DNA of 64,000 bases from Flavobacterium hungaricum (GCF_015182285.1 NZ_PRDM01000001.1:372001-436000); one strand, 5' to 3'; positions 25,438 through 34,443 are shown, numbered from the stretch's first letter. Translations and numbers: made by a program. Notes: generated from the sequence alone by a model not told the origin.

Positions 25438-25481
25438 CTTCAAAAATTTATCCTCCAAACTTCAAAAATTTATCCTCCAAA
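25438..25481. repeat. Exact 22-bp tandem duplication at the end of a glycosyltransferase gene
   Basis: A 22-nt unit (CTTCAAAAATTT then ATCCTCCAAA) is present twice without spacer at 25438-25459 and 25460-25481. The second copy holds the stop codon and last seven codons of the minus-strand glycosyltransferase; the first is intergenic. It looks like a recent slippage duplication that leaves the reading frame intact. Confidence 0.8.
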
Positions 25482-26358
25482 ATAACTTTAGCTTTAGCAT
25501 TATATTTTTTAAAAGTAAACCGTACTGCTTAATTTTGAAAGTATGGATAATCTCGTAATGAACCCTTTTTTGAAGCGCTTTATCTTCTTCTTTTGATTTA
25601 TTTAGCTGGAGCGTATTTTGCAGCACTATATAAGTGGATCGGTTTATTGCTTTTAAACGTTTGTGTTTTTTGTTGTAAAAAGCAGTAGTTAAAGAATTTG
25701 AAATGATCCTCCTCTTGATTAAAACTTCGTCAATATAATCAAACTCATATTGTCGAGAAGCACGAATCCAAAAATCCAGATCTTCATAAGCAAGTCTTTC
25801 ATCGTAACCGTTTAAAGCATCAAAAACAGATCTTTTGGTCATGGCAGAAATAGAACAAATACTATTTCCTCCAGAAAGAACATTAAGGTAAATGTCTCCG
25901 GTTTGTCGTTTTTCGATGGTTTTTTTAGTAGAATCTACAGGGAAATAATAGGAATCAAATTCACCGTTTTCGGTAATTTGAATAGCATTTCCGTAAACAA
26001 CTCCAAGGTTTTTGTATTTACTTTCTCTAAAAGCCTGTAATTGCAGCGAAACACAATTTGGCATTAAAACATCGTCTGCTGCAAGATCGATTATAAAAGC
26101 ACCCTTGGCTGCGGACAATCCCTTATTAAAATTTTTAGTGTTTCCTATATTTTTAACACTGATAAAGAATTGAGCATCAGGATGGTCGATACACCATTTT
26201 GAAATAATTTCCTGCGATTGATCGGTGCTGCAATCGTCAATAATAATTAATTCTATAAAAGGATAATCCTGATTAAGAACAGAATTTAAACTCTCTATAA
26301 CATATTTTTCATGGTTATAGCATAAGCAGATAACGGTTACCAGTGAATTTTCCTGCAT
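25462..26358 (-). CDS. Glycosyltransferase family 2
   Basis: 298 residues. A GT-A fold begins VTVICLCYNHEKYVIESLNS and continues with LIIIDDCSTDQSQEII and IDLAADDVLMPNC (nucleotide and metal binding). The sequence LAYEDLDFWIRASRQYEF fits the acceptor region. It transfers a sugar from a nucleotide donor during glycan assembly; donor and linkage unknown. It is transcribed against its neighbours, with a shared 53-nt divergent region before the next glycosyltransferase. Confidence 0.85.
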   Translation of the reverse strand: MQENSLVTVICLCYNHEKYVIESLNSVLNQDYPFIELIIIDDCSTDQSQEIISKWCIDHPDAQFFISVKNIGNTKNFNKGLSAAKGAFIIDLAADDVLMPNCVSLQLQAFRESKYKNLGVVYGNAIQITENGEFDSYYFPVDSTKKTIEKRQTGDIYLNVLSGGNSICSISAMTKRSVFDALNGYDERLAYEDLDFWIRASRQYEFDYIDEVLIKRRIISNSLTTAFYNKKHKRLKAINRSTYIVLQNTLQLNKSKEEDKALQKRVHYEIIHTFKIKQYGLLLKNIMLKLKLFWRINF

Positions 26359-26375
26359 GTTGTTTTAAAGAGTTA

Positions 26376-26383
26376 TATATTTG
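26376..26383 (+). promoter_or_regulatory. -7 box before the GT4 gene at 26412
   Basis: TATATTTG fits TAnnTTTG exactly, 28 nt before the ATG at 26412. It lies in the 53-nt gap between the divergent glycosyltransferase genes; no convincing -33 box is seen at the usual spacing. Confidence 0.4.
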
Positions 26384-26411
26384 ATACGAAAATAAGAAAT
26401 CGCAAAAGATA

Positions 26412-27524
26412 ATGTCTCAGAAAAAATATAAAATTGCCTTAGTTGGTTATCGTTTAAGCGGCGGCGGAAATGATAAAGTGATGGCAAATCTGTCTATTTT
26501 TTTTGAAAAAAACGGGATTGAAATTCATAACATCATCGTGTTAAACGAAGTTTCTTATCCTTATGCCGGAAAACTGTTTAATTTAGGACTGCTTAAAGAT
26601 CAAAAAAACGGATTGATTAATAAATACAGAAGGTTACGAGCTTTAAATAATTATTTGAAAAAGAATAATTTCGATTTTATTATTGATTTCAGATTTAGAA
26701 CAAAAACGCTTCAGGAGTTTATCATTTCTAGATTTATTTATAAAGCTAAAACTATTTTTACGGTTCACAGCTTTTGGATCAATCATTATATGCCGGATAA
26801 TTCTTGGCTGGCACGACTTCTTTATAATCATTGTTACGCCAATATTGCATTGGGAAACGATATGAAGAATTTGATTGAGAAAAAACATAAACTGAAAAAT
26901 GTTGTAGTGATTCCAAATTCGGTTTATTTGGAGGAAATTCTAGAAAAACAAGACGAAAATTGTAATTTAGATTTTGAATTTGTTTTAGCGGCGGGGCAGT
27001 ATGAAAATGCGATCAAACAATTCGATCAATTAATTTTGAGCTATGCAGCTTCTAATCTTTCCAAGCACAAAAAGCATTTGGTTATTTTAGGAAATGGTGA
27101 TAAATCTAAATTAGAAGCTGTAATTAAATATGCTAATTTAGAAGACTATGTACATCTTTTAGGATATCAGGATAATCCATTTAAATTTATGGCAAAAGCT
27201 CAGTTTTTAATTTTAAGCAGTAAAATTGAAGGCTTTTCGAATGTTATATTAGAATCCCTGACTTGTAAAACTCCTGTAATTTCTTTTGATTGTGATTTTG
27301 GTCCCAGAGATAGGATTGTCAATTTTAAAAATGGTATTTTAGTCGAAAATCAGAATTGGGAAAAACTAACAGAAGCAATGAATCTTTTGGATTCAGATTC
27401 TGAGTTGTACCAGCATTGCAAACAAAATGCATTTGATAGTATACAGCCATTTTTGTTGGATAAAGTCGGCAGTCAATGGCTCGATTTATTAAAAATTAAT
27501 ACTCAAAAAAACGAATCAGAATGA
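26412..27524 (+). CDS. Glycosyltransferase family 4
   Basis: 370 residues with a GT-B fold. The N-terminal half starts IALVGYRLSGGGNDKVMANL, a typical acceptor-site Gly-rich turn. The C-terminal half has FVLAAGQYENAIKQFD and ILSSKIEGFSNVILESLTCK, in which the two Glu residues (E-x7-E type) bind the donor. It likely adds a hexose or amino sugar. Its end overlaps the cupin gene (ATGA), so the three genes 26412-29007 are translated as an operon. Confidence 0.87.
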   Translation: MSQKKYKIALVGYRLSGGGNDKVMANLSIFFEKNGIEIHNIIVLNEVSYPYAGKLFNLGLLKDQKNGLINKYRRLRALNNYLKKNNFDFIIDFRFRTKTLQEFIISRFIYKAKTIFTVHSFWINHYMPDNSWLARLLYNHCYANIALGNDMKNLIEKKHKLKNVVVIPNSVYLEEILEKQDENCNLDFEFVLAAGQYENAIKQFDQLILSYAASNLSKHKKHLVILGNGDKSKLEAVIKYANLEDYVHLLGYQDNPFKFMAKAQFLILSSKIEGFSNVILESLTCKTPVISFDCDFGPRDRIVNFKNGILVENQNWEKLTEAMNLLDSDSELYQHCKQNAFDSIQPFLLDKVGSQWLDLLKINTQKNESE

Positions 27525-27913
27525 ATACAGCACTTATCGATATTCCTGTTATAGAGAATGTTTTGGGCAATATTGCAGTGTTAGAAAACAATGTTGTGCC
27601 ATTTGACATCAAAAGAGTATATTATTTGTTTGATATTCCGTCTTCATCTGTTCGAGGCGGGCATTCGCACAAAAAACTCAGACAGATCTTAATTGCTATT
27701 TCTGGAAGTTTTGATGTAATTCTAAAAGATGGAAAATCAGAAAAAAAAGTCTTTTTAAACAAGCCCGACAAAGGACTGCTTATCAAAAATAATGTTTGGA
27801 GAGAATTAGAAAATTTTTCTTCTGGTGCAGTTTGTCTGGTTCTGGCTTCGGATGTTTTTGATGAATCGGATTATATTAGGGATTTTGAGGTTTTTGTGAA
27901 TTCTAAAAAATGA
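27521..27913 (+). CDS. WxcM/FdtA-like cupin sugar-nucleotide isomerase
   Basis: 130 residues, a single cupin domain. SVRGGHSHKKLRQI (about 43-56) carries the His pair (His48 and His50) that FdtA and QdtA enzymes use to isomerise dTDP-4-keto-6-deoxyglucose to the 3-keto sugar. LIKNNVWREL and VLASDVFDESDYIRDFEVF are also family features. With the FdtB-like enzyme at 23032 this would give a 3-amino-3,6-dideoxy sugar. Overlaps both neighbours by 4 nt (ATGA). Confidence 0.82.
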   Translation: MNTALIDIPVIENVLGNIAVLENNVVPFDIKRVYYLFDIPSSSVRGGHSHKKLRQILIAISGSFDVILKDGKSEKKVFLNKPDKGLLIKNNVWRELENFSSGAVCLVLASDVFDESDYIRDFEVFVNSKK

Positions 27914-29007
27914 AACTGCTTTATATTGTTCCAAAAATAAAAAATGCGGGCGGCGTCGCAAGAGTCATCGCAGTAAAAGCCAATTATTTTACACAGAATT
28001 TTGGTTACGAAGTACATATTTTATCTCAGAATGAAGAATCGAAACCAGCATTCTATGATTTCGATTCTAGGATTTCTTTTCATAATATGACTTTAGAGGG
28101 AACTATTTTTCATTTTTTTTCTTCTTTCAAAAAAAGTATCAATCAGGCAATTCGAGAAATTAATCCAGATATTATTTTGGTCGCCGATAACGGATTAAAA
28201 GCTTTTTTAGTTCCGTTTATTACCAATACAAAAAAGCCAATTGTGTTTGAATGCCATGGTTCTAAATTTGTAGAAGAGCGTGAAGTTAAAACGAATATGT
28301 TTTCAAAAATAATCCGCGGAACTAAATACCGGTTCAAAGACTTTTCAGCTCGAAGATTTACCCGAGTTGTTGCCTTGTCTAATAAAAACTTGTCAGAGTG
28401 GAAAATAAGCAACGGAATTGTAATCCCGAATCCAAATTGGATTGGTAAAGCGGGTAAAGCAGCTTATAAAAACACAAAAGTAATCGCAATTGCCCGAAAT
28501 TCTTACGAAAAAGGATTGGATCGTTTGCTTGTAATCTGGGAAAAAATACACCCAAAACATCCAGAATGGATTTTAAATATTTATACGGATGACACCGAGT
28601 CTTTAACTGAAATGATAAAAGATTCAAAGATTTTGTTTAGTATAAATATTCACAATTTTGTATCCAATATCGAAGAAAAATATTTAGAATCCTCTCTTTA
28701 TGCAATGACTTCCAGAACAGAAGGTTTTGGTATGGTTTTATTAGAAGCCATGAGTTTAGGAATTCCATGTTTGGCATTTGATTGTCCAGTTGGGCCGAGA
28801 ACCCTAATAAAAGATAATGAAAATGGATATTTAATTCCAGATGGAAATTTTGATTTATATGTTGAAAAGCTTTCTTATTTGATGAATAATGAAGAAGAAC
28901 GCATTAGATTGGGGCTTGCTGGAAATGAAACGGCAAAACTATTTTCGATAGAAAAAATCATGAAAGATTGGAAAATGTTTTTTGATGAATTGATAGAGAA
29001 AAATTAA
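27910..29007 (+). CDS. Glycosyltransferase family 4
   Basis: 365 residues with a GT-B fold. NAGGVARVIAVKANYFTQNF in the N-terminal half, and in the C-terminal half VIAIARNSYEKGLDRLLVIW and MTSRTEGFGMVLLEAMSLGI (the E-x7-E donor motif). Last gene of the plus-strand glycan operon, ending just before the 70-bp repeat array. Donor and acceptor unknown. Confidence 0.87.
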   Translation: MKLLYIVPKIKNAGGVARVIAVKANYFTQNFGYEVHILSQNEESKPAFYDFDSRISFHNMTLEGTIFHFFSSFKKSINQAIREINPDIILVADNGLKAFLVPFITNTKKPIVFECHGSKFVEEREVKTNMFSKIIRGTKYRFKDFSARRFTRVVALSNKNLSEWKISNGIVIPNPNWIGKAGKAAYKNTKVIAIARNSYEKGLDRLLVIWEKIHPKHPEWILNIYTDDTESLTEMIKDSKILFSINIHNFVSNIEEKYLESSLYAMTSRTEGFGMVLLEAMSLGIPCLAFDCPVGPRTLIKDNENGYLIPDGNFDLYVEKLSYLMNNEEERIRLGLAGNETAKLFSIEKIMKDWKMFFDELIEKN

Positions 29008-29011
29008 GCTG

Positions 29012-29405
29012 AAAAAACATGTCCCAGCGGGACAATTCATCGCTAGAAAAAATCCATCTGGATCATCCAGTTTATAGGTTACGAAAACATGTCTCAGCGG
29101 GACAATTCATCGGTAGAAAAAATTCCATGTGGATGATCCCAATTATAAGCTGCAAAAACATGTCCCATCGGGACAATTCGTCGGTAGAAAAAATTCCATG
29201 TGGATGATCCAGTTTACAGGCTGCAAAAACATGTCCCAGCGGGACAATTCATCGGTATAAAAAATTCCATGTGGATGATCCAGTTTACAGGCTGCAAAAA
29301 CATGTCCCATCGGGACAATTCATCGGTAGAAAAAATTCCATGTGGATGATCCGTTTATAGGCTGCAAAAGCATGTCCCAGCGGGACAATTCATCGGTAGA
29401 AAAAA
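29012..29405. repeat. Tandem array of six approximately 70-bp units with a palindromic core
   Basis: Six units start at about 29012; the landmark CATGTCCC (CATGTCTC in unit 2) is at 29018, 29088, 29159, 29230, 29301 and 29371, so the period is 70-71 bp. Each unit has TGTCCC, a 3-nt spacer (AGC or ATC) and GGGACA, a perfect or nearly perfect 6-bp inverted repeat, then a less conserved part with CATGTGGATGATCC and a TTTATAGGCTGC end. The unit length is not a multiple of three, so no repeat protein is encoded. It lies between two convergent glycosyltransferase genes. Confidence 0.9.
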
Positions 29406-29408
29406 TGA

Positions 29409-30263
29409 TTAATGCAAAAAACAAAAATAGCCCAGTTTATAAAGATCAAAAAACAGTAAAGAAGGTTTTTCTGAAAGAAGATTCTGTTTTAATTTATTTT
29501 TGGTTTTCTGAAAAAGAAACGAGACAAAACCAGTCATTTTAAGTGCTTTTAAAAATTCAAAGGCTTTGATGATTTTGCTGTCGTTTTTAGAAATTTTATT
29601 TTCATTGTAAAGAAATAAAAGATTTTCTAAGGCAGTTTCCGTTTTACTTAAAAAAAGAGTTGAAGTTTCTAAATTCAAATGAAAAGCTGGGTTTTCAATT
29701 TTAGAAATTTCAATTTTGTTTTGTTTTAAAACCGAAAAGAAAACCAAATCTTCGTATCCGTATTTTGTAATAGATTCGTCAAACGGAAAGTTTAAAAAGA
29801 TCTCTTTTTTAATCAATAAATTAGAGGTTAAAATTGAGATTGTTTCTCTTTTCTGCCCGTAAATCCACCGTAAAAGCTGTTCTTTTTTGGGTTTTTGATC
29901 TTGATACAGAATACCGCCAAAACAAACGTTAACTAGATTTTCGTTAATCTTTTTAATGTAATTTGAAATGAAATTTTCATGCGCCGGAAAAGTGTCGCAA
30001 TCAATAATCAAAAGCCAGTCGTATTTTGATTTTTTGGCCAGTGAATTGATGTTTTTCCCTCGGCCTAAATTTATTTCATTTATATAAAAGAAACAGTTAG
30101 AAAAGGAGTTAATTTCTTGATTTAGTATGTTTTGTGTTGAATTTGATGCGTCATCCTGACAAAGAATTTCATAGCTGATTCCATTATAATTACAGGCTGC
30201 TGCTAATTCACTTACAAGAGAAAAAACATTATAATTATAAACCGGAATTAAGATAGAAAGCAT
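29409..30263 (-). CDS. Glycosyltransferase family 2
   Basis: 284 residues with a GT-A fold: MLSILIPVYNYNVFSLVSEL, then ILCQDDASNSTQ and LLIIDCDTFPAHENF (donor and metal site). The acceptor side holds YGYEDLVFFSVLKQNKIE. Its stop codon is only 4 nt beyond the repeat array. ATG at 30263 overlaps the ftsE stop by 1 nt (TAATG), so it is translated after ftsE. It does not share polarity with the glycan operon, so it may serve a separate glycan. Confidence 0.85.
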   Translation of the reverse strand: MLSILIPVYNYNVFSLVSELAAACNYNGISYEILCQDDASNSTQNILNQEINSFSNCFFYINEINLGRGKNINSLAKKSKYDWLLIIDCDTFPAHENFISNYIKKINENLVNVCFGGILYQDQKPKKEQLLRWIYGQKRETISILTSNLLIKKEIFLNFPFDESITKYGYEDLVFFSVLKQNKIEISKIENPAFHLNLETSTLFLSKTETALENLLFLYNENKISKNDSKIIKAFEFLKALKMTGFVSFLFQKTKNKLKQNLLSEKPSLLFFDLYKLGYFCFLH

Positions 30264-30946
30264 TACACACTTCTTTGAACCACTTCGAAGATTCTTTCGT
30301 CTTCACATTTTAGTGTTTTAGAAGGGAATTTCATTAATAAAGCATAATCGTGAGTTGCCATAATAATGGTTTTTCCTGCAGCGTTAATTGCTTTTAGCAC
30401 CTCTAAAACTTCAGAACTTGTCTGCGGATCAAGATTTCCGGTAGGTTCATCGGCTAGAATAAATTCAGGATCATTAAGAAGCGCTCTAGCGATTGCCACT
30501 CTTTGCTGTTCACCTCCAGAAAGCTGGTGCGGCATTTTGTTCACAAAGTCTTTCATGCCGACTTTATCCAAAACTTCATCGATTTTATGCTCCATTGCAT
30601 CTTTTTCGTGCCATCCTGTTGCTCTTAAAACAAAAAGCATATTGTCTTTTACAGAGCGGTCTGGAAGCAATTTGAAGTCTTGAAACACAATTCCGATTTT
30701 ACGTCTCAAAAACGGAATATCATTTTCTTTTATCCCCGCCAAATCAAATTCAACGATATGTCCTTCTCCTTCAATCAGCGGTAAATCAGCATATAAGGTT
30801 TTTAAGAAACTGCTTTTTCCAGAGCCGGTTTTTCCGATGATGTAGATGAATTCACCGTGGTTAACATCTAAATTAATATGAGAGATAATTTTTCTTCCTT
30901 CTTGATATATAGTGACTTCTTTGAGAGATAGTACGGTTTGTGACAT
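30263..30946 (-). CDS. ftsE: Cell-division ABC transporter ATP-binding protein FtsE
   Basis: 227 residues from the ATG at 30946, the usual FtsE length. GKTGSGKSSFLKTLYADLPL has the Walker A motif, then FRRKIGIVFQDFKLLPDRSV, the signature LSGGEQQRVAIARALLNDP, Walker B EFILADEPTGNLDP and the switch His in ATHDYALL. FtsE pairs with the membrane protein FtsX and controls septal peptidoglycan hydrolases. No ftsX is seen in the window. It is followed by a glycosyltransferase gene, an unusual partner. Confidence 0.85.
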   Translation of the reverse strand: MSQTVLSLKEVTIYQEGRKIISHINLDVNHGEFIYIIGKTGSGKSSFLKTLYADLPLIEGEGHIVEFDLAGIKENDIPFLRRKIGIVFQDFKLLPDRSVKDNMLFVLRATGWHEKDAMEHKIDEVLDKVGMKDFVNKMPHQLSGGEQQRVAIARALLNDPEFILADEPTGNLDPQTSSEVLEVLKAINAAGKTIIMATHDYALLMKFPSKTLKCEDERIFEVVQRSV

Positions 30947-31350
30947 AATAAAATTGATTTGAATGGTAAAAGTACTAAGATAACGATTGGATTCAAAATA
31001 AATTTTAATCATTTCTTATGCAAAAATTTTAAAATTAAACCATATACGCAATATAAGTTCGTTTAATAAATGCGGGAGATGTATTTCTAACATGAAAAGT
31101 TTAAAAAATAATCGATATGCGCAATTCAAATTTGTTCGATTAAATTGGTAAAAAGTTTCCTAAACTTAGATTAACTTATAGTGCTTTTGTAGTTTTAATT
31201 TATTTGTTAATACACTTTGAGAACCAATATTTTGAGATTGATATGTTAAAAAAAAATCGTCAGTTTAAATTTTTAGAGATAATAAAAGCTTTAAACGTTT
31301 CGTTATAAACCGTATAAAAATGATACATTTGAATACTAAATATTATTAAA
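30947..31350 (+). promoter_or_regulatory. 404-nt gap: divergent promoters of ftsE and the TPR gene
   Basis: For ftsE (minus strand) TTTG (30994-30997), 19 bp and TACTTTTA (30967-30974) fit the promoter pattern with one mismatch. For the TPR gene (plus strand) TACATTTG (31324-31331) is an exact -7 box 20 nt before the ATG. The remaining sequence is AT-rich, with only very short possible ORFs that I do not support. Confidence 0.55.
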
Positions 31351-34300
31351 ATGCGTAAACTTTCCTGGTTCTTTTTATTCCAAATAATTCTTATTTCGAC
31401 CACGGTTTCGGCACAAAAAACGGCTATTTATACTTACGATTTAAAGGATTTTGACAAAGCACTGGCTTTATATAATGACAAACAATATGCTTCGGCACAG
31501 CTTATTTTTGAGCACGTAAAAAACATAAAAAATCCTGCAATTACAGAAGAAGTGCAATCAGATTGTGCTTTTTATATTGCTAATTGTGCTATTAGAACCA
31601 ACAAAGCAAATGCTGACGCTTTGGTAGAAAAGTTTGTAGAGGATTATCCGACAAGCACCAAACAAAATCAGGCTTATATAGAAGCAGCACAATATTTCTT
31701 TGAGCAAGGAAATTATCCAAAAGCATTGATGTGGTTTGACAAAGTTGACGAAGCTTATATGAGTAAATCTGAGGCTGATAAGTTCAACTTCATGAAAGGA
31801 TATAGTTATTTTAACGCTAAAAAGAAAAAAGAAGCTACCAACTATTTTAATAAAGTGGTTAACTCTAAAGAATATGGTTCTCAGGCTAAATATTACTTAG
31901 GTTTTATGGCTTATGAGGGCGATGATTACAAAGAAGCAACCAAATATTTTGACGAAGTTTCGGGCGAGGAAAAATACAAAGAAAAGCTTTCGTATTATCA
32001 GGCTGATATGAATTTTAAATTAGGGAATTTTCAAAAAGCAATTGATTTAGGACAGCAGGCAATGGGTAAATCAAATGAAATTGAGAAATCGGAACTAAAT
32101 AAAATTATTGGTGAAAGTTATTTTAACTTAAAACAATATGGAAAAGCGATTCCGTTTTTAGAGCAATATGCTGGAAAAAAAGGAAAATGGAATAATACTG
32201 ATTTTTATCAATTAGGATATGCGTATTATGAGCAGAAAGAATACGAAAAAGCCATTTCTCAATTTAATAAAATCATCGAAGGAAAAGATTTCGTAGCACA
32301 AAATGCCTATTATCATTTAGGTCTTAGTTATTTGAATACAGGCAAAAAGCAAGAAGCATTAAACGCTTTCAAAAATGCTTCTGAAATGGATTTTAATGCA
32401 CAGATTCAGGAAGATGCAGCATTAAATTATGCTAAATTGAGTTATGAAATCGGAAACGCCTATCAAACTGTACCTGGAATTTTACTAGATTTTCTAAAAA
32501 AATACCCAAACAATTCAAGCAAAGCAGAAGTAGAAAAATTATTGGTAGATTCTTATATTTCGACTAAAAACTACAAAGAAGCTTTGGTGCTTTTAGAGAA
32601 AAACAGAACTCCAGAGAATAAAGCAGCGTATCAAAAAGTACTTTTTTACAGAGGTTTAGAATTGTATAATGAAGCAAGTTATCAGGAAGCTGGTAAAATG
32701 TTTAAAAGTGCAATAAGCGAACAAAAAACTCCTGAGTTTACTGCACGCGCCACTTTTTGGAAAGCAGAAACAGAATATCTTAATGATGATATGCAGAATG
32801 CTTTGTTGTCTTATAAGCAATTTGCAGGAATGGCAGCGGCTAAAACTACAGATGAATATAAAAACATCAATTATAATATTGGTTACACGTATTTTAAACT
32901 GAAAGAATACGATCAGGCAGCAAATTCATTTCAAGCTCAAATTGACAATTCACCTTCTGATAAAGTTCGTTTAAACGATTCGTACCTGCGTTTGGGAGAC
33001 TGTCGTTTTGTGACTTCAAAATACAGCGCAGCCAATGAGGCTTATGCAAAAGCGATTGCGGCGAAAGGTGTTGATGCTGATTATGCGCAATTTCAGAAAG
33101 CACTTTCGTACGGATTTATGTCGAACAACTCAAAGAAAGTTGATGAGCTGAATAATTTCCTTCTGATGTACAAAAAATCGTCGTATCGTGATGATGCTTT
33201 GTTTGAATTGGGAAATACTTACGTTGCAGAAAAGAAAAATGATCAGGCAATAAAAGCCTACGATCAATTGATTTCTGAATTTGGAAACGGAACATTTACT
33301 TCAAAAGCAATTTTAAAACAAGGTTTAATTTATTACAATTCTGATCGTGATGCACAAGCTTTAACGAAGTTCAAAAAAGTAGCAGCAGAATTCCCAAAGA
33401 CTCCAGAAGCACTAGAGGCTGTTGCAACAGCTCGATTGATTTATGTTGATTCTGGAAAAGTAGACGAATATGCAACTTGGGTTCGTACACTGGATTTTGT
33501 GGCTGTTACCGATGCAGAATTGGATAATGATACTTATGATGCCGCTTTTAAACAATACAGCCAAAACAACAGTAAAACTGCTATTACTGGTTTTGCAGGT
33601 TACATCAGCAAATTCCCGAACGGACTGCATGCTTTGGAAGCTAACTTTTATTTAGCACAATTAACCTACGCTGAGGGTTCTGAAACTAAATCTATTACCA
33701 ATTACCAATATGTAATCGATCAGCCAAGAAATGAATTTACAGAGCAGGCTTTAAACAGATTGGCTCAGATTTATTTAAAAACAAAAGACTGCGATAAAGC
33801 GATTCCGGTTTTGGTACGTTTAGAAAGTCAAGCAGATTATCCTCAGAATAAAACATTTGCACAGGCCAATTTGATGAAATGTTATTATGACAAAAAAGAT
33901 TATGATAAATCGGTAGTTGCGGCAGATAAAGTTTTAGAAAACCCAAAATCAGATGCTGGCGTAAAAGCCGATGCGCAGATTATTGTGGCGCGTGCTGCCA
34001 TGCAGACCGGAAACGAAGATAAAGCAAAAGCAGCGTATGCAAAATTATCAACAACTTCTAAAGGAGAATTAGCTGCAGAAGCATTTTATTATGATGCTTA
34101 TTTTAAAAACAAAGAAGGGAAATTTGAGGCATCAAATACCGCTGTTCAGAAATTAGCTAAAAACTATTCGGCTTATAAATATTATGGAGCAAAAGGGTTG
34201 GTTTTAATGGCGAAAAACTTTTACGGATTAAAAGACAGCTATCAGGCAACCTATATTCTGGATAATGTGATTAACAATTTTACAGACTTTCCAGATGTAG

Positions 34301-34374
34301 TGGAAGAGGCTAAAAAAGAATTGAACGCAATTAAAATGGAAGAATCAAAAACGAATTCGTCGATTAATAAATAA
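31351..34374 (+). CDS. Large secreted TPR protein
   Basis: 1007 residues with a signal peptide (MRKLSWFFLFQIILISTTVS, then AQ) and repeated TPR helix pairs over almost all of the rest, for example QLGYAYYEQKEYEKAISQFN and NAYYHLGLSYLNTGKKQEAL. Conserved Ala, Gly and Tyr positions at about 34-residue spacing support at least 15 repeats. It probably forms a periplasmic superhelical scaffold. It lies 69 nt before the PhzF-like gene and upstream of the outer-membrane barrel gene. Confidence 0.85.
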   Translation: MRKLSWFFLFQIILISTTVSAQKTAIYTYDLKDFDKALALYNDKQYASAQLIFEHVKNIKNPAITEEVQSDCAFYIANCAIRTNKANADALVEKFVEDYPTSTKQNQAYIEAAQYFFEQGNYPKALMWFDKVDEAYMSKSEADKFNFMKGYSYFNAKKKKEATNYFNKVVNSKEYGSQAKYYLGFMAYEGDDYKEATKYFDEVSGEEKYKEKLSYYQADMNFKLGNFQKAIDLGQQAMGKSNEIEKSELNKIIGESYFNLKQYGKAIPFLEQYAGKKGKWNNTDFYQLGYAYYEQKEYEKAISQFNKIIEGKDFVAQNAYYHLGLSYLNTGKKQEALNAFKNASEMDFNAQIQEDAALNYAKLSYEIGNAYQTVPGILLDFLKKYPNNSSKAEVEKLLVDSYISTKNYKEALVLLEKNRTPENKAAYQKVLFYRGLELYNEASYQEAGKMFKSAISEQKTPEFTARATFWKAETEYLNDDMQNALLSYKQFAGMAAAKTTDEYKNINYNIGYTYFKLKEYDQAANSFQAQIDNSPSDKVRLNDSYLRLGDCRFVTSKYSAANEAYAKAIAAKGVDADYAQFQKALSYGFMSNNSKKVDELNNFLLMYKKSSYRDDALFELGNTYVAEKKNDQAIKAYDQLISEFGNGTFTSKAILKQGLIYYNSDRDAQALTKFKKVAAEFPKTPEALEAVATARLIYVDSGKVDEYATWVRTLDFVAVTDAELDNDTYDAAFKQYSQNNSKTAITGFAGYISKFPNGLHALEANFYLAQLTYAEGSETKSITNYQYVIDQPRNEFTEQALNRLAQIYLKTKDCDKAIPVLVRLESQADYPQNKTFAQANLMKCYYDKKDYDKSVVAADKVLENPKSDAGVKADAQIIVARAAMQTGNEDKAKAAYAKLSTTSKGELAAEAFYYDAYFKNKEGKFEASNTAVQKLAKNYSAYKYYGAKGLVLMAKNFYGLKDSYQATYILDNVINNFTDFPDVVEEAKKELNAIKMEESKTNSSINK

Positions 34375-34440
34375 GTTAGAAGTTAGAAGTGAAACGTTAA
34401 ATGTCTTTACATTTTACATCTCACATAACACATTTTACAA
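34373..34440 (+). repeat. Heptamer-periodic array before the PhzF-like gene
   Basis: Read on the plus strand: AAGTTAG twice (34373-34379, 34380-34386), then in a second run TTTACAT twice (34406-34412, 34413-34419), CTCACAT, AACACAT and TTTACAA in the same 7-nt register up to 34440. Three nt later the ATG of the PhzF-like gene begins. Same idea as the octamer arrays, with a different unit length. Confidence 0.6.
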
Positions 34441-34443
34441 GTT

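Noticed and set aside
29012..29405. The repeat array as a CRISPR array
   Set aside because: The units are contiguous 70-71 bp copies with variation along the whole unit. There are no unique spacers and no cas genes in the window.
29019..29542. Two short ORFs read through the repeat array
   Set aside because: The unit length is not a multiple of three, so the reading frame changes between units. The ORFs exist only because stops are missing by chance.
31013..31350. Small peptide-coding ORF in the ftsE/TPR gap
   Set aside because: The possible ORFs are under 20 codons and have no ribosome binding site or conserved feature that can be seen.
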